A DNA stretch of 63,690 bases from Methylocystis sp. (lineage in GTDB: Bacteria > Pseudomonadota > Alphaproteobacteria > Rhizobiales > Beijerinckiaceae). A program made the translations under genes and the position numbers. Location of the stretch: the NCBI GenBank assembly GCA_022843405.1, contig JALHNQ010000016.1:1-63690 (forward strand). Direction: 5' to 3'. Position 1 is the first letter of the stretch, and the number at the start of each line of letters is the position of its first letter. Shown here in pieces: positions 36,865 to 45,982 of this stretch. The notes under the pieces are model-generated. The model was not told the origin of the DNA, made no database searches, and saw only the letters and a program-made list of their open reading frames with translations.

Positions 36865-38571
36865 TTAGCGATTGAAAACGGAAATCGCCAATAAGAGCGC
36901 GAGCAACAGGCAGAGCGTCTGCCAGAAAATGACGGGGTTGCGTTCATAGAGCGACTTCTTGCGCGGCGTCAGCGGCTGCGCGCGCGCCGAGCCGTTCTCG
37001 AGTTCGAAGGCGAATTCCAACACGTCGCCAAAGCGATCGCCGCGCTCGACGCCGATCGCCTTAAGGATCGCCGCGTCGAGCCAGGCGGGAAGATCGGGCC
37101 GCTTGAGCGCGAGCGGCGCGGGTTTCGTGAACCGCGGTCTGCTGAAGGGCTCGATTTCGCCGTAAGGATAGCAACGGCTGAACATGCGATAAACCGTCAC
37201 CCCGAAGGCGAATAGATCCGATGCTTCGTCGCCGGCGGCGCCGTCGAAAAGTTCCGGCGCCATATAGCTCGGCGTGCCGGGCGCATGCGCTTCCGGCAAG
37301 CACTCAAGATTGGCGGCGCGACAGACGCCGAGATCGACGAGCCGCAGCCCGCCGTCCTTCAACAGGATGACATTTTCCGGTTTGATGTCGCGATGGATGA
37401 CGCCGCAGCGATGCAAAGTTGCAATGGCGCGCGACAGGCGCGCCGCGATCGAGACGCCTTCGCCAAGATCGATTCGCGGCTCGCGACGCAGCCGCCCCTC
37501 CAGCGTCTCGCCTTCATAATAGGGCATTGCGGAATAGAGCCGGCTTTGTCGGCCCGGGAGCAGTTCGACGACTTCGCCGACGAACGGACTTCTCACCCGC
37601 GCCGCGACCCAGGCTTCGTTGACGAAGGCCATACGGTACGAAGCGTCGTCAGCGACGCGCGGATGCGGAAACTTCAGCACGACCGCCTTTCCGTTCTGCA
37701 GATCCGTCGCCCGCATCAATCGGCTGTAACGACCTTCGGAGAGAAGCGCGTCAATTCGAAAATCGTCGACCACATCTGCGATCGACGGCAGTTCGCGAAT
37801 CGGCAGGCCCGCGAAGGCCAACGACAAGGCGCGTTCGTCGGCGGGCGGCACATCGACGACATCGACGACAAGCGCCGTGACATTGTCATTGCTGCCCATC
37901 TCCAGCGCCGCCTCAACGATCCGCTCAGAGGTTTCCTGCGGCGCGCGCCGTTCGGCGAGGAGAGCGCTCAGCTTGCTGTCGGCCAATGCGCCGTGGACGC
38001 CATCCGAACACAGCAGAAATCGATCATGGAGATTAAGACTGTGCCGCCCATGATCGAACAGCAGCGAATCCTCGAAACCCACGGCGCGACGCAGCACATG
38101 CGCGAAATCGCCCTGGCCAAAGGTGTGATCCTTGGTCAATCTTTCGATTCCGTCGCCAGCTAAACGATAGATGCGCGTGTCGCCGACATGAAGGATGAAG
38201 GCGCTGCGGCGCGACAGGATCAGCGCGCTGAATGTCGTCGCCATTCCTTCCAGAGCAGGATCGACTCGCGACTGGGCCGCGATCCAGCTGTTGGCCGCTT
38301 CGAGCGAGCGGGCGGCGGCGCGCGCGACGCCCAAAGTCTCCGGCTGCGCATAATAGCCGTCGATGAACGCGCGCACTGTGGTTTCAGCGGCCGCGCGTCC
38401 GCCTTTGTGACCGCCGACGCCGTCAGCGACGGCGGCGACGACGCCTTGCAAGGCGCCGCCGCCGCTCGGACCCAAGCACAGGGCGACATAGTCCTGATTG
38501 TCGGGGCGACGGCCGGTTTGCGTCGCAAAGCCCGCTTCGACTCGTAGATCATGAACGACGCGGACCGACAC
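36865..38571 (-). CDS. Fused PP2C phosphatase / Ser-Thr kinase with C-terminal membrane anchor
   Basis: 568 residues in three parts. Residues 1-245 are a PP2C phosphatase with metal-binding RRPDNQD, AVADGVGGHKGG, ILHVGDTRIYRL, LCSDGVHGAL and GSNDNVTALVV all intact. Residues 270-530 are a protein kinase: Lys300 (VVLKF), HRDIKPEN (catalytic Asp395), Asp413 in VDLG replacing DFG, GTPSYMAPEL; the glycine loop SEGRYSRLM is degenerate. A final helix (VIFWQTLCLLLALLLAISVF) anchors it in the inner membrane, both enzymes facing the cytoplasm. Similar fusions accompany nitrate assimilation genes in pseudomonads. It is the last gene of the nas unit, 14 bases after the transporter, suggesting control of nitrate uptake by phosphorylation, which is inferred. 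Confidence 0.92.
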   Translation of the reverse strand: MSVRVVHDLRVEAGFATQTGRRPDNQDYVALCLGPSGGGALQGVVAAVADGVGGHKGGRAAAETTVRAFIDGYYAQPETLGVARAAARSLEAANSWIAAQSRVDPALEGMATTFSALILSRRSAFILHVGDTRIYRLAGDGIERLTKDHTFGQGDFAHVLRRAVGFEDSLLFDHGRHSLNLHDRFLLCSDGVHGALADSKLSALLAERRAPQETSERIVEAALEMGSNDNVTALVVDVVDVPPADERALSLAFAGLPIRELPSIADVVDDFRIDALLSEGRYSRLMRATDLQNGKAVVLKFPHPRVADDASYRMAFVNEAWVAARVRSPFVGEVVELLPGRQSRLYSAMPYYEGETLEGRLRREPRIDLGEGVSIAARLSRAIATLHRCGVIHRDIKPENVILLKDGGLRLVDLGVCRAANLECLPEAHAPGTPSYMAPELFDGAAGDEASDLFAFGVTVYRMFSRCYPYGEIEPFSRPRFTKPAPLALKRPDLPAWLDAAILKAIGVERGDRFGDVLEFAFELENGSARAQPLTPRKKSLYERNPVIFWQTLCLLLALLLAISVFNR

Positions 38572-38585
38572 GAAGGTTTCTCAGT

Positions 38586-39848
38586 TCAGATTCGCGCGCC
38601 GGAAACAGCGCCCCAGGTCGTGCGCCAGCGCGTTTTCACGAAGATCAAGCCTACGAGACCCAGCAGCGCAAGGAAACCGAAGAAGCCGAATCCAACCATG
38701 AACCCGCCGGTCATGCCCTTGGAAAGAGCGAGGGTCTTGGCGAGGAAATAGCCGCCAAATCCGCCCGCGGCGCCGACAAGCCCGGTCATCGCGCCGATCT
38801 CGCGGCGGAAGCGCTGCGGCAGCAGCTGAAACACCGCGCCATTGCCCATGCCGAGAGACAGCACGCCGATCGAGAACAGCGCCACCGCCACAAAGGCCAT
38901 CGGCGGCAGCTCCATCAAGCCCCATCCCGCGACGCCCTTCGCCGGCGCCGGTCCCGCCGGAAGAAAGGCGACGGCGAAATAGCAGGCGGACACAACGAGG
39001 AAGAGGAACGACAATGTCTTCACGCCGCCGATGCGGTCCGCGATATAGCCTCCCACCGGCCTGAACCCGGAGCCGAAAGCGACGATCAACGCAACCATAA
39101 GTCCCGCGGCGACCCCCGTCGCGTGATATTGCGTCGTGAAATAGAGCGGAAGCGCCGAGGCGAGACCGACAAAACCGCCGAAGGTGATGAAGTAGAAAAA
39201 CATGAACCAGCGGCTGTCAGAATCCGCAAGCATTTTGCCATAGCCGGAGAGATCAATCGTGGCTTTGGAGCCCGGCGCGTCCTTGGCGGCCAGCGAATAG
39301 ATCAGGAGCACGAGGACCATCAACGCCAGCAGAACGCCATAGACGGTTCGCCAGCCGAAAGCTTCGGCGATCGACGGCGCAAACAGCGTATCGAGCACGA
39401 CGCCCATATTGCCGGCGCCGGCAATGCCCATCACCAGACCCTGATATTGCGGCGGATACCAACGGCCGGCCTGCGGCAGGGCGACAGCGAAGGAGGCGCC
39501 GGCGATTCCAAGCGAAAGACCAAAAAGCGCGATCGCGATCGGACTCGTCAGTCCGAAGACGCATACGAGAGATACGGCGAACATGACGACCGCCTGTGCG
39601 AGGATGCCCGTCATCTTCGGGCCGATCGCGTCCGCCAGCAGCCCCAGCGGCACGCGGAAAAACGCCCCGCCCAGAACAGGAATGGCGACCAGCGAGATTT
39701 TTTCCTCGACCGAGATCGGCATGTCCTTGGCGATGTAAATCATCAGAGGCCCAAGCGAGACCCAGGCCATGAAGCTGATGTCAAAGTAAAGAAAGGCCGC
39801 AAGCAGCGTCGGCCAATGACCGGCCTTCTTGAAGTCCGCGAGTTTCAT
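38586..39848 (-). CDS. Nitrate/nitrite transporter, MFS NarK/NasA family
   Basis: 420 residues, 12 expected membrane segments. Imports nitrate (and possibly nitrite) for assimilation. NarK-type signatures: GGAFFRVPLGLLADAIGPK (the nitrate signature region with Arg in helix 2), GIAGAGNMGVVLDTLFAPS and the second half GFRPVGGYIADRIGG. The single 12-segment form, not the 14-segment or fused type. Lies 18 bases after the nitrate reductase stop and 14 bases before the kinase, hence in the same transcript. Confidence 0.93.
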   Translation of the reverse strand: MKLADFKKAGHWPTLLAAFLYFDISFMAWVSLGPLMIYIAKDMPISVEEKISLVAIPVLGGAFFRVPLGLLADAIGPKMTGILAQAVVMFAVSLVCVFGLTSPIAIALFGLSLGIAGASFAVALPQAGRWYPPQYQGLVMGIAGAGNMGVVLDTLFAPSIAEAFGWRTVYGVLLALMVLVLLIYSLAAKDAPGSKATIDLSGYGKMLADSDSRWFMFFYFITFGGFVGLASALPLYFTTQYHATGVAAGLMVALIVAFGSGFRPVGGYIADRIGGVKTLSFLFLVVSACYFAVAFLPAGPAPAKGVAGWGLMELPPMAFVAVALFSIGVLSLGMGNGAVFQLLPQRFRREIGAMTGLVGAAGGFGGYFLAKTLALSKGMTGGFMVGFGFFGFLALLGLVGLIFVKTRWRTTWGAVSGARI

Positions 39849-39866
39849 ACAGTGCTCCTTCTTTGT

Positions 39867-42611
39867 TTATGCGAGTTGCCCAGTCGTCGTCCGATTCGTC
39901 GACGATCTGGCGGCGGGAGAGACCTTGATGAGACGTTCGATTTCCGGCCGGCATGAGCCGCAGTTGGAGCCGGCGCGGATGGCCTGGCCGATGTCGGTAA
40001 CCGAGCGGCAGCCCTGGGCGATCGCCGCTTCGATTTTCTTCTGCCCGACGCTGAAACAGGAACAGACGAGCGGACCGTCATTCGCCGATGGCCGGCCCGA
40101 CCGACCGGACATCAGCGACAGCCGCTCCGAACTGTCGAGACGTTCAAGAGCGAAGAGTTCGAGCGCCAAATCCCAGGGCGGCGAAAGCGGCGCGAGACCC
40201 CAGATCAACGTCGCGCGGTCATCGACGAAAACGGCCCCAGAGAGAAGGTCCTTGGTTTCGTCGATCAACTGGATAACGTCATCGCTCGCCGCAGCGGCGC
40301 GGATAGTCTCCGCCCAATCGTCGTCTTGCAGATCGCCGGCGACGCGATAGCCAAAGCCATTGGCGACGGCGATCCGCGCCCACCACACGCCCTGGGGCAA
40401 AGCCATCGGCCTACGGGAAAGGAAGAAGCCCTGACGCGCGAAGCGCAGAGGCGTGACAATCGCCGGCGTCGCCTTTGATTCCGGCTGCCCCGAGAATGGA
40501 TCGACGAAAGGCGCAACGAGCGCGCCAATGCGCGCATGCGCGGCGGTTTCATCGGTCCAATGGATCGGCGCGAAAATATGCCCCACCGGCTGACGGTCGG
40601 TGACGACCGCACGCAGGACGCAGTCGCCATAGGGCGTGGCGACGCGGGCGAAGCCGCCGTCCTCTATGCCAAAGCGATCGGCGTCCGCCGCGCCGATCTC
40701 GACGAAGGGCTCGGCAAGATGTCGCGCAAGGCGCGGACTGACGCCTGTTCGCGTCATGGTGTGCCATTGATCGCGGATGCGGCCGGTGTTGAGCCGAAGC
40801 GGAAAGTCCTCCGTTACCTGCGTGGCCAAGCTCGGCGTCGCCGGCGCGACGAATTTCGCTCGTCCGCTTTGCGAGAAAAAGCCGCCATCGGCGAAGAGGC
40901 GCGCGCGACCTGTGCGCTCGCCTGCCTGGATCGGCCATTGCGTCGGCTCGAGCGCGTCATATTCGGCGTCGCTCAGCCGCGCGAAACCGCCAATGTTGAA
41001 CGCGCGCGCGCCGTTATTTTCGAAGACCGACAGTGCGGCGTGTTCGCGAAAGACGTCGGCGGCGGATCGGTAATCGAACCCTGCAAATCCCATCCGACGC
41101 GCGACATCGGAGAAAATCGACCAGTCGGCGCGGGTTTCGCCAGGCGCGGGCAAGAAAGCCCGCTGACGAGAAATGCGGCGTTCTGAATTCGTGACCGTGC
41201 CGCTTTTTTCGCCCCAGGCGTGCGCTGGCAGAAGCAGATGCGCGCCGCCGTTGATCGTGTCGTTCGACATAACATTGTCGGAGACGATGAAGAGTTCGAG
41301 TTTCGCCAGAGCGGCGCGCGCCGCATTGGCGTTTGGGAGAGACGCCGCCGGATTGGTTCCCACGACCCACAGCGCCTTGATGTCGCCGCGCGCAATGGCG
41401 TCGAACATCTGCACCGCTTTCAAGCCTTCGCGCTTCGACATGCGCGACGCATTCCAGAAACGTCCGACGCGGTCGATGCTTTCGGCGTCGAAACCCATAT
41501 GCGCGGCGAGACTGTTCGCGAGACCGCCGACTTCTCGCCCGCCCATCGCATTGGGTTGGCCGGTCAGCGAGAATGGCGAGGCGCCGGGCTTACCGACGCG
41601 GCCCGTCGCGAGATGGCAATTGATGATCGCGTTGACCTTGTCCGTTCCCTGCGCAGATTGATTGACGCCCTGTGAGAAGGCGGTCACCGTGCGCGGCGTC
41701 TCCGCGAACATTTCAAAGAACGACGCAATGTCGACCTCGCGCAGCCCTGTGGACCTTGCGGTCGCTTCAATCGACGGTGCGATGGTCCGCGCCGCCTTCA
41801 AGACGTCGTTCAACCCTTCGGTGTGGCGGCGAATGTAATCGTCGTCGAAGGCGGCGGTCTTTGCGAGATGGACAAGCAAGCCGCAAAACAGCGCCTGGTC
41901 CGCGCCCGGCGCGAGCTGCAAGAACAGATCCGCGCTTTCCGCGGTCACCGTACGGCGCGTGTCGATGACGACGAGCCTGGCGCCGCGCTCCTCCTTGTTG
42001 CGCATGATGCGCTGAAACAAAACCGGATGGCACCAGGCGGCGTTTGAGCCGACGAGCACGATGAGATCGGCTTCGTCCAGGTCTTCGTAGCAGCCCGGCA
42101 CCACGTCGGCGCCGAAAGCGCGCTTGTGGCCGGCGACCGTCGACGCCATGCACAGGCGCGAATTCGTGTCGACATTGGCGGAGCCGATGAAGCCTTTCAT
42201 CAGCTTGTTGGCGACATAATAGTCTTCGGTCAGCAACTGGCCCGAGAGATAGACCGCGACCGAATCGGAACCGTACTGATCAATGATGCGGCGCAGGCCG
42301 CTTGCGGCTTCGTCCAGCGCCGCATCCCAGTCCACCCGCGCCCATGCGCCGTCAGCCTGACGGCGCATCGGATAGAGAAGGCGCCCTTCGAGCCCGAGCG
42401 TTTCGTCAAGCGCCGAGCCCTTGGAGCAGAGCCGGCTGAAATTGGCCGGATGAGCGGGATCGCCGATTACGCCCTTGGCGCCGGGCGAAGCGAGGACGCC
42501 GCAACCGACGCCGCAATAGGGACAGGTCGAGCGCGTCGCCGTCGCCTGAACGGGCGAGGCGTCGGCCTGCAAATATTCGTTCGGCGCTGGCGCTTCGACT
42601 CCATCGAACAT
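39867..42611 (-). CDS. nasA: Assimilatory nitrate reductase, catalytic subunit
   Basis: 914 residues. Reduces nitrate to nitrite at a bis-MGD molybdenum centre in the cytoplasm. N-terminal [4Fe-4S] site CPYCGVGCG with Cys30, Cys33, Cys37 and Cys62 (LCSKG); molybdopterin regions YLSGQLLTEDYYVANKLMKG, GSNAAWCHPV and AFSQGVNQSAQGTDKVNAI; then a C-terminal BFD-like [2Fe-2S] domain, LVCSCFSVGQ to SNCGSCRPEIERL. The added 2Fe-2S domain is found in many NasA/NasC enzymes and receives electrons from a reductase. Start is the ATG at 42611 (MFDGVEAPAPNEY) with TTGAGG six bases upstream; a TTG at 42623 is rejected. Confidence 0.95.
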   Translation of the reverse strand: MFDGVEAPAPNEYLQADASPVQATATRSTCPYCGVGCGVLASPGAKGVIGDPAHPANFSRLCSKGSALDETLGLEGRLLYPMRRQADGAWARVDWDAALDEAASGLRRIIDQYGSDSVAVYLSGQLLTEDYYVANKLMKGFIGSANVDTNSRLCMASTVAGHKRAFGADVVPGCYEDLDEADLIVLVGSNAAWCHPVLFQRIMRNKEERGARLVVIDTRRTVTAESADLFLQLAPGADQALFCGLLVHLAKTAAFDDDYIRRHTEGLNDVLKAARTIAPSIEATARSTGLREVDIASFFEMFAETPRTVTAFSQGVNQSAQGTDKVNAIINCHLATGRVGKPGASPFSLTGQPNAMGGREVGGLANSLAAHMGFDAESIDRVGRFWNASRMSKREGLKAVQMFDAIARGDIKALWVVGTNPAASLPNANAARAALAKLELFIVSDNVMSNDTINGGAHLLLPAHAWGEKSGTVTNSERRISRQRAFLPAPGETRADWSIFSDVARRMGFAGFDYRSAADVFREHAALSVFENNGARAFNIGGFARLSDAEYDALEPTQWPIQAGERTGRARLFADGGFFSQSGRAKFVAPATPSLATQVTEDFPLRLNTGRIRDQWHTMTRTGVSPRLARHLAEPFVEIGAADADRFGIEDGGFARVATPYGDCVLRAVVTDRQPVGHIFAPIHWTDETAAHARIGALVAPFVDPFSGQPESKATPAIVTPLRFARQGFFLSRRPMALPQGVWWARIAVANGFGYRVAGDLQDDDWAETIRAAAASDDVIQLIDETKDLLSGAVFVDDRATLIWGLAPLSPPWDLALELFALERLDSSERLSLMSGRSGRPSANDGPLVCSCFSVGQKKIEAAIAQGCRSVTDIGQAIRAGSNCGSCRPEIERLIKVSPAARSSTNRTTTGQLA

Positions 42612-42619
42612 GGGGGGCC

Positions 42620-44230
42620 TCAATAGACATCCTGTTGATAGCGTCCGCTCTTTTTTTGCTGCGCAACGAAGGTGACCGCTTCATCGGCGCCGCGCGCGCC
42701 GAATTCGGCGACGACGTCGACAAGCGCGCGCTCGACATCCTTGGCCATGCGCTGCGCATCGCCGCAGACATAGAAATGCGCACCTTCGGCAAGCCATGCC
42801 CAAAGCTCGCGGCCGGCTTGGCTCATGCGGTCCTGAACATAGAATTTTTCACCGCCATCGCGCGACCAGGCGAGCGACAGGCGCGTCAACAAGCCCGTCG
42901 CCTTCATCGTTTCGAATTCTTCGGCGTAGAAGAAATCACAGGCGGAGCGTTGATGCCCAAAGAACAACCAGTTCTTGCCGCTCGCCTGCGTCGCCGCGCG
43001 CTCCTGCAGAAAGGCGCGAAACGGCGCGACGCCGGTACCGGGCCCGATCATGATGATCGGCGTCGCGGGATCGTCGGGCAGCGAGAAGCCATGGGCGGGC
43101 TGCACATAGACGGGAATTCTGTCGCCAGGCGCAATGCGCTCGGCGAGAAAGGTCGATGCGACTCCAAGACGCTTACGCTTTCCGATCACATAGCGGACGG
43201 CGTCGACGGTCAGCGACAGGCGTCCCGGCGACGCCTTTGGCGACGACGAAATGGAGTAAAGGCGCGGCTGCAGCGGCTCCAGCGCTTCAATAAAAGCCTC
43301 CGGGTGCGGGCGCGCGTTCGGAAATTTCTGCAGCACGGCGAGCACGTCGAGCGTTGCGGCGTCGCCATCAGGATCCCCGCCCTGCGCGAGCAACCGCGCC
43401 TTCTCGCGCTGCGCGCCGCCGGTAATGAAGGAGATCAGCTCGAACAGCGCATCGGGCACCGGACATAGCGATACGTCGTTCAGCAACGCATCGCGCAGCG
43501 TTTTGTTATTCACTGGCGTCACATGCGAGGCGCCGAGCATGGCGATGATCTGGTCGACGAGGCCGAGATCATTTTTTGGAAACACGCCGAAACTGTCGCC
43601 GACGGCGTAAGTCACTTCGCTGGCGCCGATGTCGAATTCAATGTGCCAGGTGTCTTTTTCCGAGCCTTCCTTGTTGAGCCGACGGCGCGACAGAAAAGTC
43701 GCGCCCGCCGGATTGTCGCGCGTCCGGCCGGGCGCCGATGCGATCGCAGTCTCTGCTGCGATGGCGGGCTCAGCCGGCGCGGCGGCCAAGGCCGGCGGGG
43801 TCTCATCCAGCTCCGCCGCCAGCGCTTTCAGCATCCGCGCCGTGTTCTTGCCGCCGGGCGCGCAAAGATTGAGGCGCGTTTCCTTCTTGGCGACGAGCAC
43901 GTCGGCGTAGGTCTCACAATTGTAGCCGCACTGGCCGCAGTCCTGCTGCGCCATCGCCGCCATCATGCGACGACGCAATGGTCGTCCTTGCGCCAGCTGC
44001 ATGCGCGCTTCGAGCGTCAGCGTCTGGTCATGCCAGGGCGCTTCGCCATCGTCGCCACCGCCAGACGCGCCGCCCAGCACCGCCGCGTTGGCCTCCGGCG
44101 ACAGCGGGGTGACGGAGCCGTCGTCAGGCGCGGCAAAGCCGGCAAAAAAGCCGCTCAGCCAGGCGCGCTGCTCAGGCGTGAAAGGCGCGCTCGGCGGAAT
44201 GAGAAAGGGCGGGGAAGACATGTGGGTCAC
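42620..44230 (-). CDS. CysJ-like Fe-S flavoprotein reductase (no flavodoxin domain)
   Basis: 536 residues, GTG start at 44230 with GGAG 8 bases upstream and a GTGA overlap with nirA. N-terminal FTPEQRAWLSGFFAGF peptide, then a [4Fe-4S] domain with Cys98, 101, 105 and 123 (DCGQCGYNCET, LNLCAPGG), then a CysJ-type FAD/NADPH reductase: FAD site RLYSISSSPK, IPVYVQPAHGFSLPDD, NADPH site IMIGPGTGVAPFRAFLQ and YVCGDAQRMAKDVERAL, ending in RYQQDVY. The FMN-binding flavodoxin domain of sulfite reductase flavoproteins is absent and the Fe-S domain takes its place. Likely delivers NADPH electrons to NirA or to the nitrate reductase; which one is not decided by sequence. Confidence 0.9.
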   Translation of the reverse strand: MTHMSSPPFLIPPSAPFTPEQRAWLSGFFAGFAAPDDGSVTPLSPEANAAVLGGASGGGDDGEAPWHDQTLTLEARMQLAQGRPLRRRMMAAMAQQDCGQCGYNCETYADVLVAKKETRLNLCAPGGKNTARMLKALAAELDETPPALAAAPAEPAIAAETAIASAPGRTRDNPAGATFLSRRRLNKEGSEKDTWHIEFDIGASEVTYAVGDSFGVFPKNDLGLVDQIIAMLGASHVTPVNNKTLRDALLNDVSLCPVPDALFELISFITGGAQREKARLLAQGGDPDGDAATLDVLAVLQKFPNARPHPEAFIEALEPLQPRLYSISSSPKASPGRLSLTVDAVRYVIGKRKRLGVASTFLAERIAPGDRIPVYVQPAHGFSLPDDPATPIIMIGPGTGVAPFRAFLQERAATQASGKNWLFFGHQRSACDFFYAEEFETMKATGLLTRLSLAWSRDGGEKFYVQDRMSQAGRELWAWLAEGAHFYVCGDAQRMAKDVERALVDVVAEFGARGADEAVTFVAQQKKSGRYQQDVY

Positions 44231-45981
44231 GCTGCGCTCTCCTCATTCACGACGCGACGCAGCGTCTCGATGTCGTGGCGCCGCGCGAAGGCGACAAAGG
44301 TTTCGTCCGCGCTCGCGCGGTTCTTTCGATAGGCGCGCAGAATTTTCGCGACCGTTTTTGGCGCGTCTTCCGCTTTCACATTCTGATGGAGTTCGGAGGC
44401 GATGCGAGCGTCTTCCGCATAACCACCGCCGACGAGAATGTGATAGCCCTCCACCGTGTCGCCCTCGTCATTGATCGGCACGCGCGCGCCGATCAGTCCG
44501 ATGTCGCCGATGTAATGCTGCGCGCAGGAATGATGGCAGCCGGTGAGATGAATGTTGATCGGCGTGTCGATCGGCGCCGCAGTCTCGCAATGCGCCGCGA
44601 TTTCTTCGGCATGGAGCTTGGTGTCGGCGGCAGCGAAGCGACAGCCAAAATTCCCCGTGCAGGCGACAAGTCCGGCGCGGATCGGCGAGGCCTTCATCGA
44701 AAGGCCTAGCGCCTCGATCGCCGCGACGGTCTCGGCGATAAGTTTGTCGGCGACGCCAGTGATCAGCACATTCTGCCAAACCGTCAGGCGCAGCCCGCCG
44801 TCGCCGAATTGGCGCGCGATCTCAGCGAGACCGCGCGCCTGCTCGGGGGTTAACCGACCGACCGGCAGAACGACGCCGATCCAATTGAAGCCTGCCTGCA
44901 TTTGTTGATGCACGCCGATATGCGCGGCGCGATCCTGGCGCGGGCGCGCCTCGATCGCCTCGGCGTCGACGCGCAGCAGCTTGCGCCCGAGCTTTTCTTC
45001 GACCGCGGCGAGGAATTTATCGAAGCCGAAGGCGTCGAGCACATATTTGAGGCGCGCCTTCGCGCGGTTGGTGCGGTCGCCATGGTCGATGAAGACCCGC
45101 AGAATCTTGTCGGCGACTTCGACCGCTTCGTCCGGCGGCACGATGACGCCCGTATCGCGGGCGAAGTCCTTGTGGCCGGTGATCCCGCCGAGCGCCAGCC
45201 GGAAGTAGACGCCCGGCGCGACCTCGCGCCCGTCGTTTACGACGACGGCCTGGAATCCGATGTCGTTGGTGTCCTCCAGCGCGCCGATCAATCCCGCGCC
45301 GTCGAAGGCGATATTGAATTTGCGCGGCAGGCCGTAGAGCGAGCGGTCGTTGAGGATGTGATGATGCATCGCCCGCGCATAGGGGCGCGTATCGATCAGT
45401 TCCTGCGGATCGACCCCGGCGGTCGGCGTCCCGGTGACATTGCGGATATTGTCGGCTCCCGACCCCTTGCTCCACAGGCCGATATCCTGAATAGCCTCGA
45501 CAATGTTGGCGGCGTTCTTCGGTTCGACCTCGCGAATCTGAATATTGGCGCGCGTCGTCACATGCAGATAGCCGCCGCCATAATTTTCAGCGAGATCGGC
45601 AAGCCCGGCGAACTGCCAGTGATTGAGCGCGCCATTGGGGATGCGCAGCCGGCACATATAGGCGTCCTGGGCCGGCGCGACATAAAAGAGGCCGTAGAAG
45701 CGCCAGCGAAAATTGTCGGCGGGGTTGGGCGGGTCGTTCGCTTTTGCTTGCGCGACGAGGCGCGACCAGGCGTCGAACGGGTGCTCCTCGCGCTTCCATT
45801 TTTCCTGATCGGTGAGCTTGCCGCCGGCGGCCGTGACGCGGTCCTGCGCTGAAAAATGCGCGGCGTCGGGTCCCATCGGCTGCGCTTGCGCGGGCGGCGC
45901 CTTTTGTCCGCCGCGGGCCGAGAAGCCGGCGGCAAATCCTTCGAGATAGCGCTTTTGGTCGAGCGTGAAATCGACGGACAT
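44227..45981 (-). CDS. nirA: Assimilatory nitrite reductase, sirohaem type (NirA family)
   Basis: 584 residues. Six-electron reduction of nitrite to ammonium using sirohaem and a [4Fe-4S] cluster. Two ferredoxin-like/sirohaem halves: FRWRFYGLFYVAP and RANIQIREVEP, and the cluster ligands CTGNFGCRF with TGCHHSCAQHYIGDIGL (four Cys). NADPH-dependent sulfite reductase haemoproteins share the fold, but the nas context and its neighbours fix nitrite as substrate. The N-terminus FTLDQKRYLEGFAAGF repeats a peptide of the CysJ-like partner encoded next. Starts 1 base after the FAD reductase stop. Sulfite use cannot be fully excluded. Confidence 0.92.
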   Translation of the reverse strand: MSVDFTLDQKRYLEGFAAGFSARGGQKAPPAQAQPMGPDAAHFSAQDRVTAAGGKLTDQEKWKREEHPFDAWSRLVAQAKANDPPNPADNFRWRFYGLFYVAPAQDAYMCRLRIPNGALNHWQFAGLADLAENYGGGYLHVTTRANIQIREVEPKNAANIVEAIQDIGLWSKGSGADNIRNVTGTPTAGVDPQELIDTRPYARAMHHHILNDRSLYGLPRKFNIAFDGAGLIGALEDTNDIGFQAVVVNDGREVAPGVYFRLALGGITGHKDFARDTGVIVPPDEAVEVADKILRVFIDHGDRTNRAKARLKYVLDAFGFDKFLAAVEEKLGRKLLRVDAEAIEARPRQDRAAHIGVHQQMQAGFNWIGVVLPVGRLTPEQARGLAEIARQFGDGGLRLTVWQNVLITGVADKLIAETVAAIEALGLSMKASPIRAGLVACTGNFGCRFAAADTKLHAEEIAAHCETAAPIDTPINIHLTGCHHSCAQHYIGDIGLIGARVPINDEGDTVEGYHILVGGGYAEDARIASELHQNVKAEDAPKTVAKILRAYRKNRASADETFVAFARRHDIETLRRVVNEESAA

Positions 45982-45982
45982 T

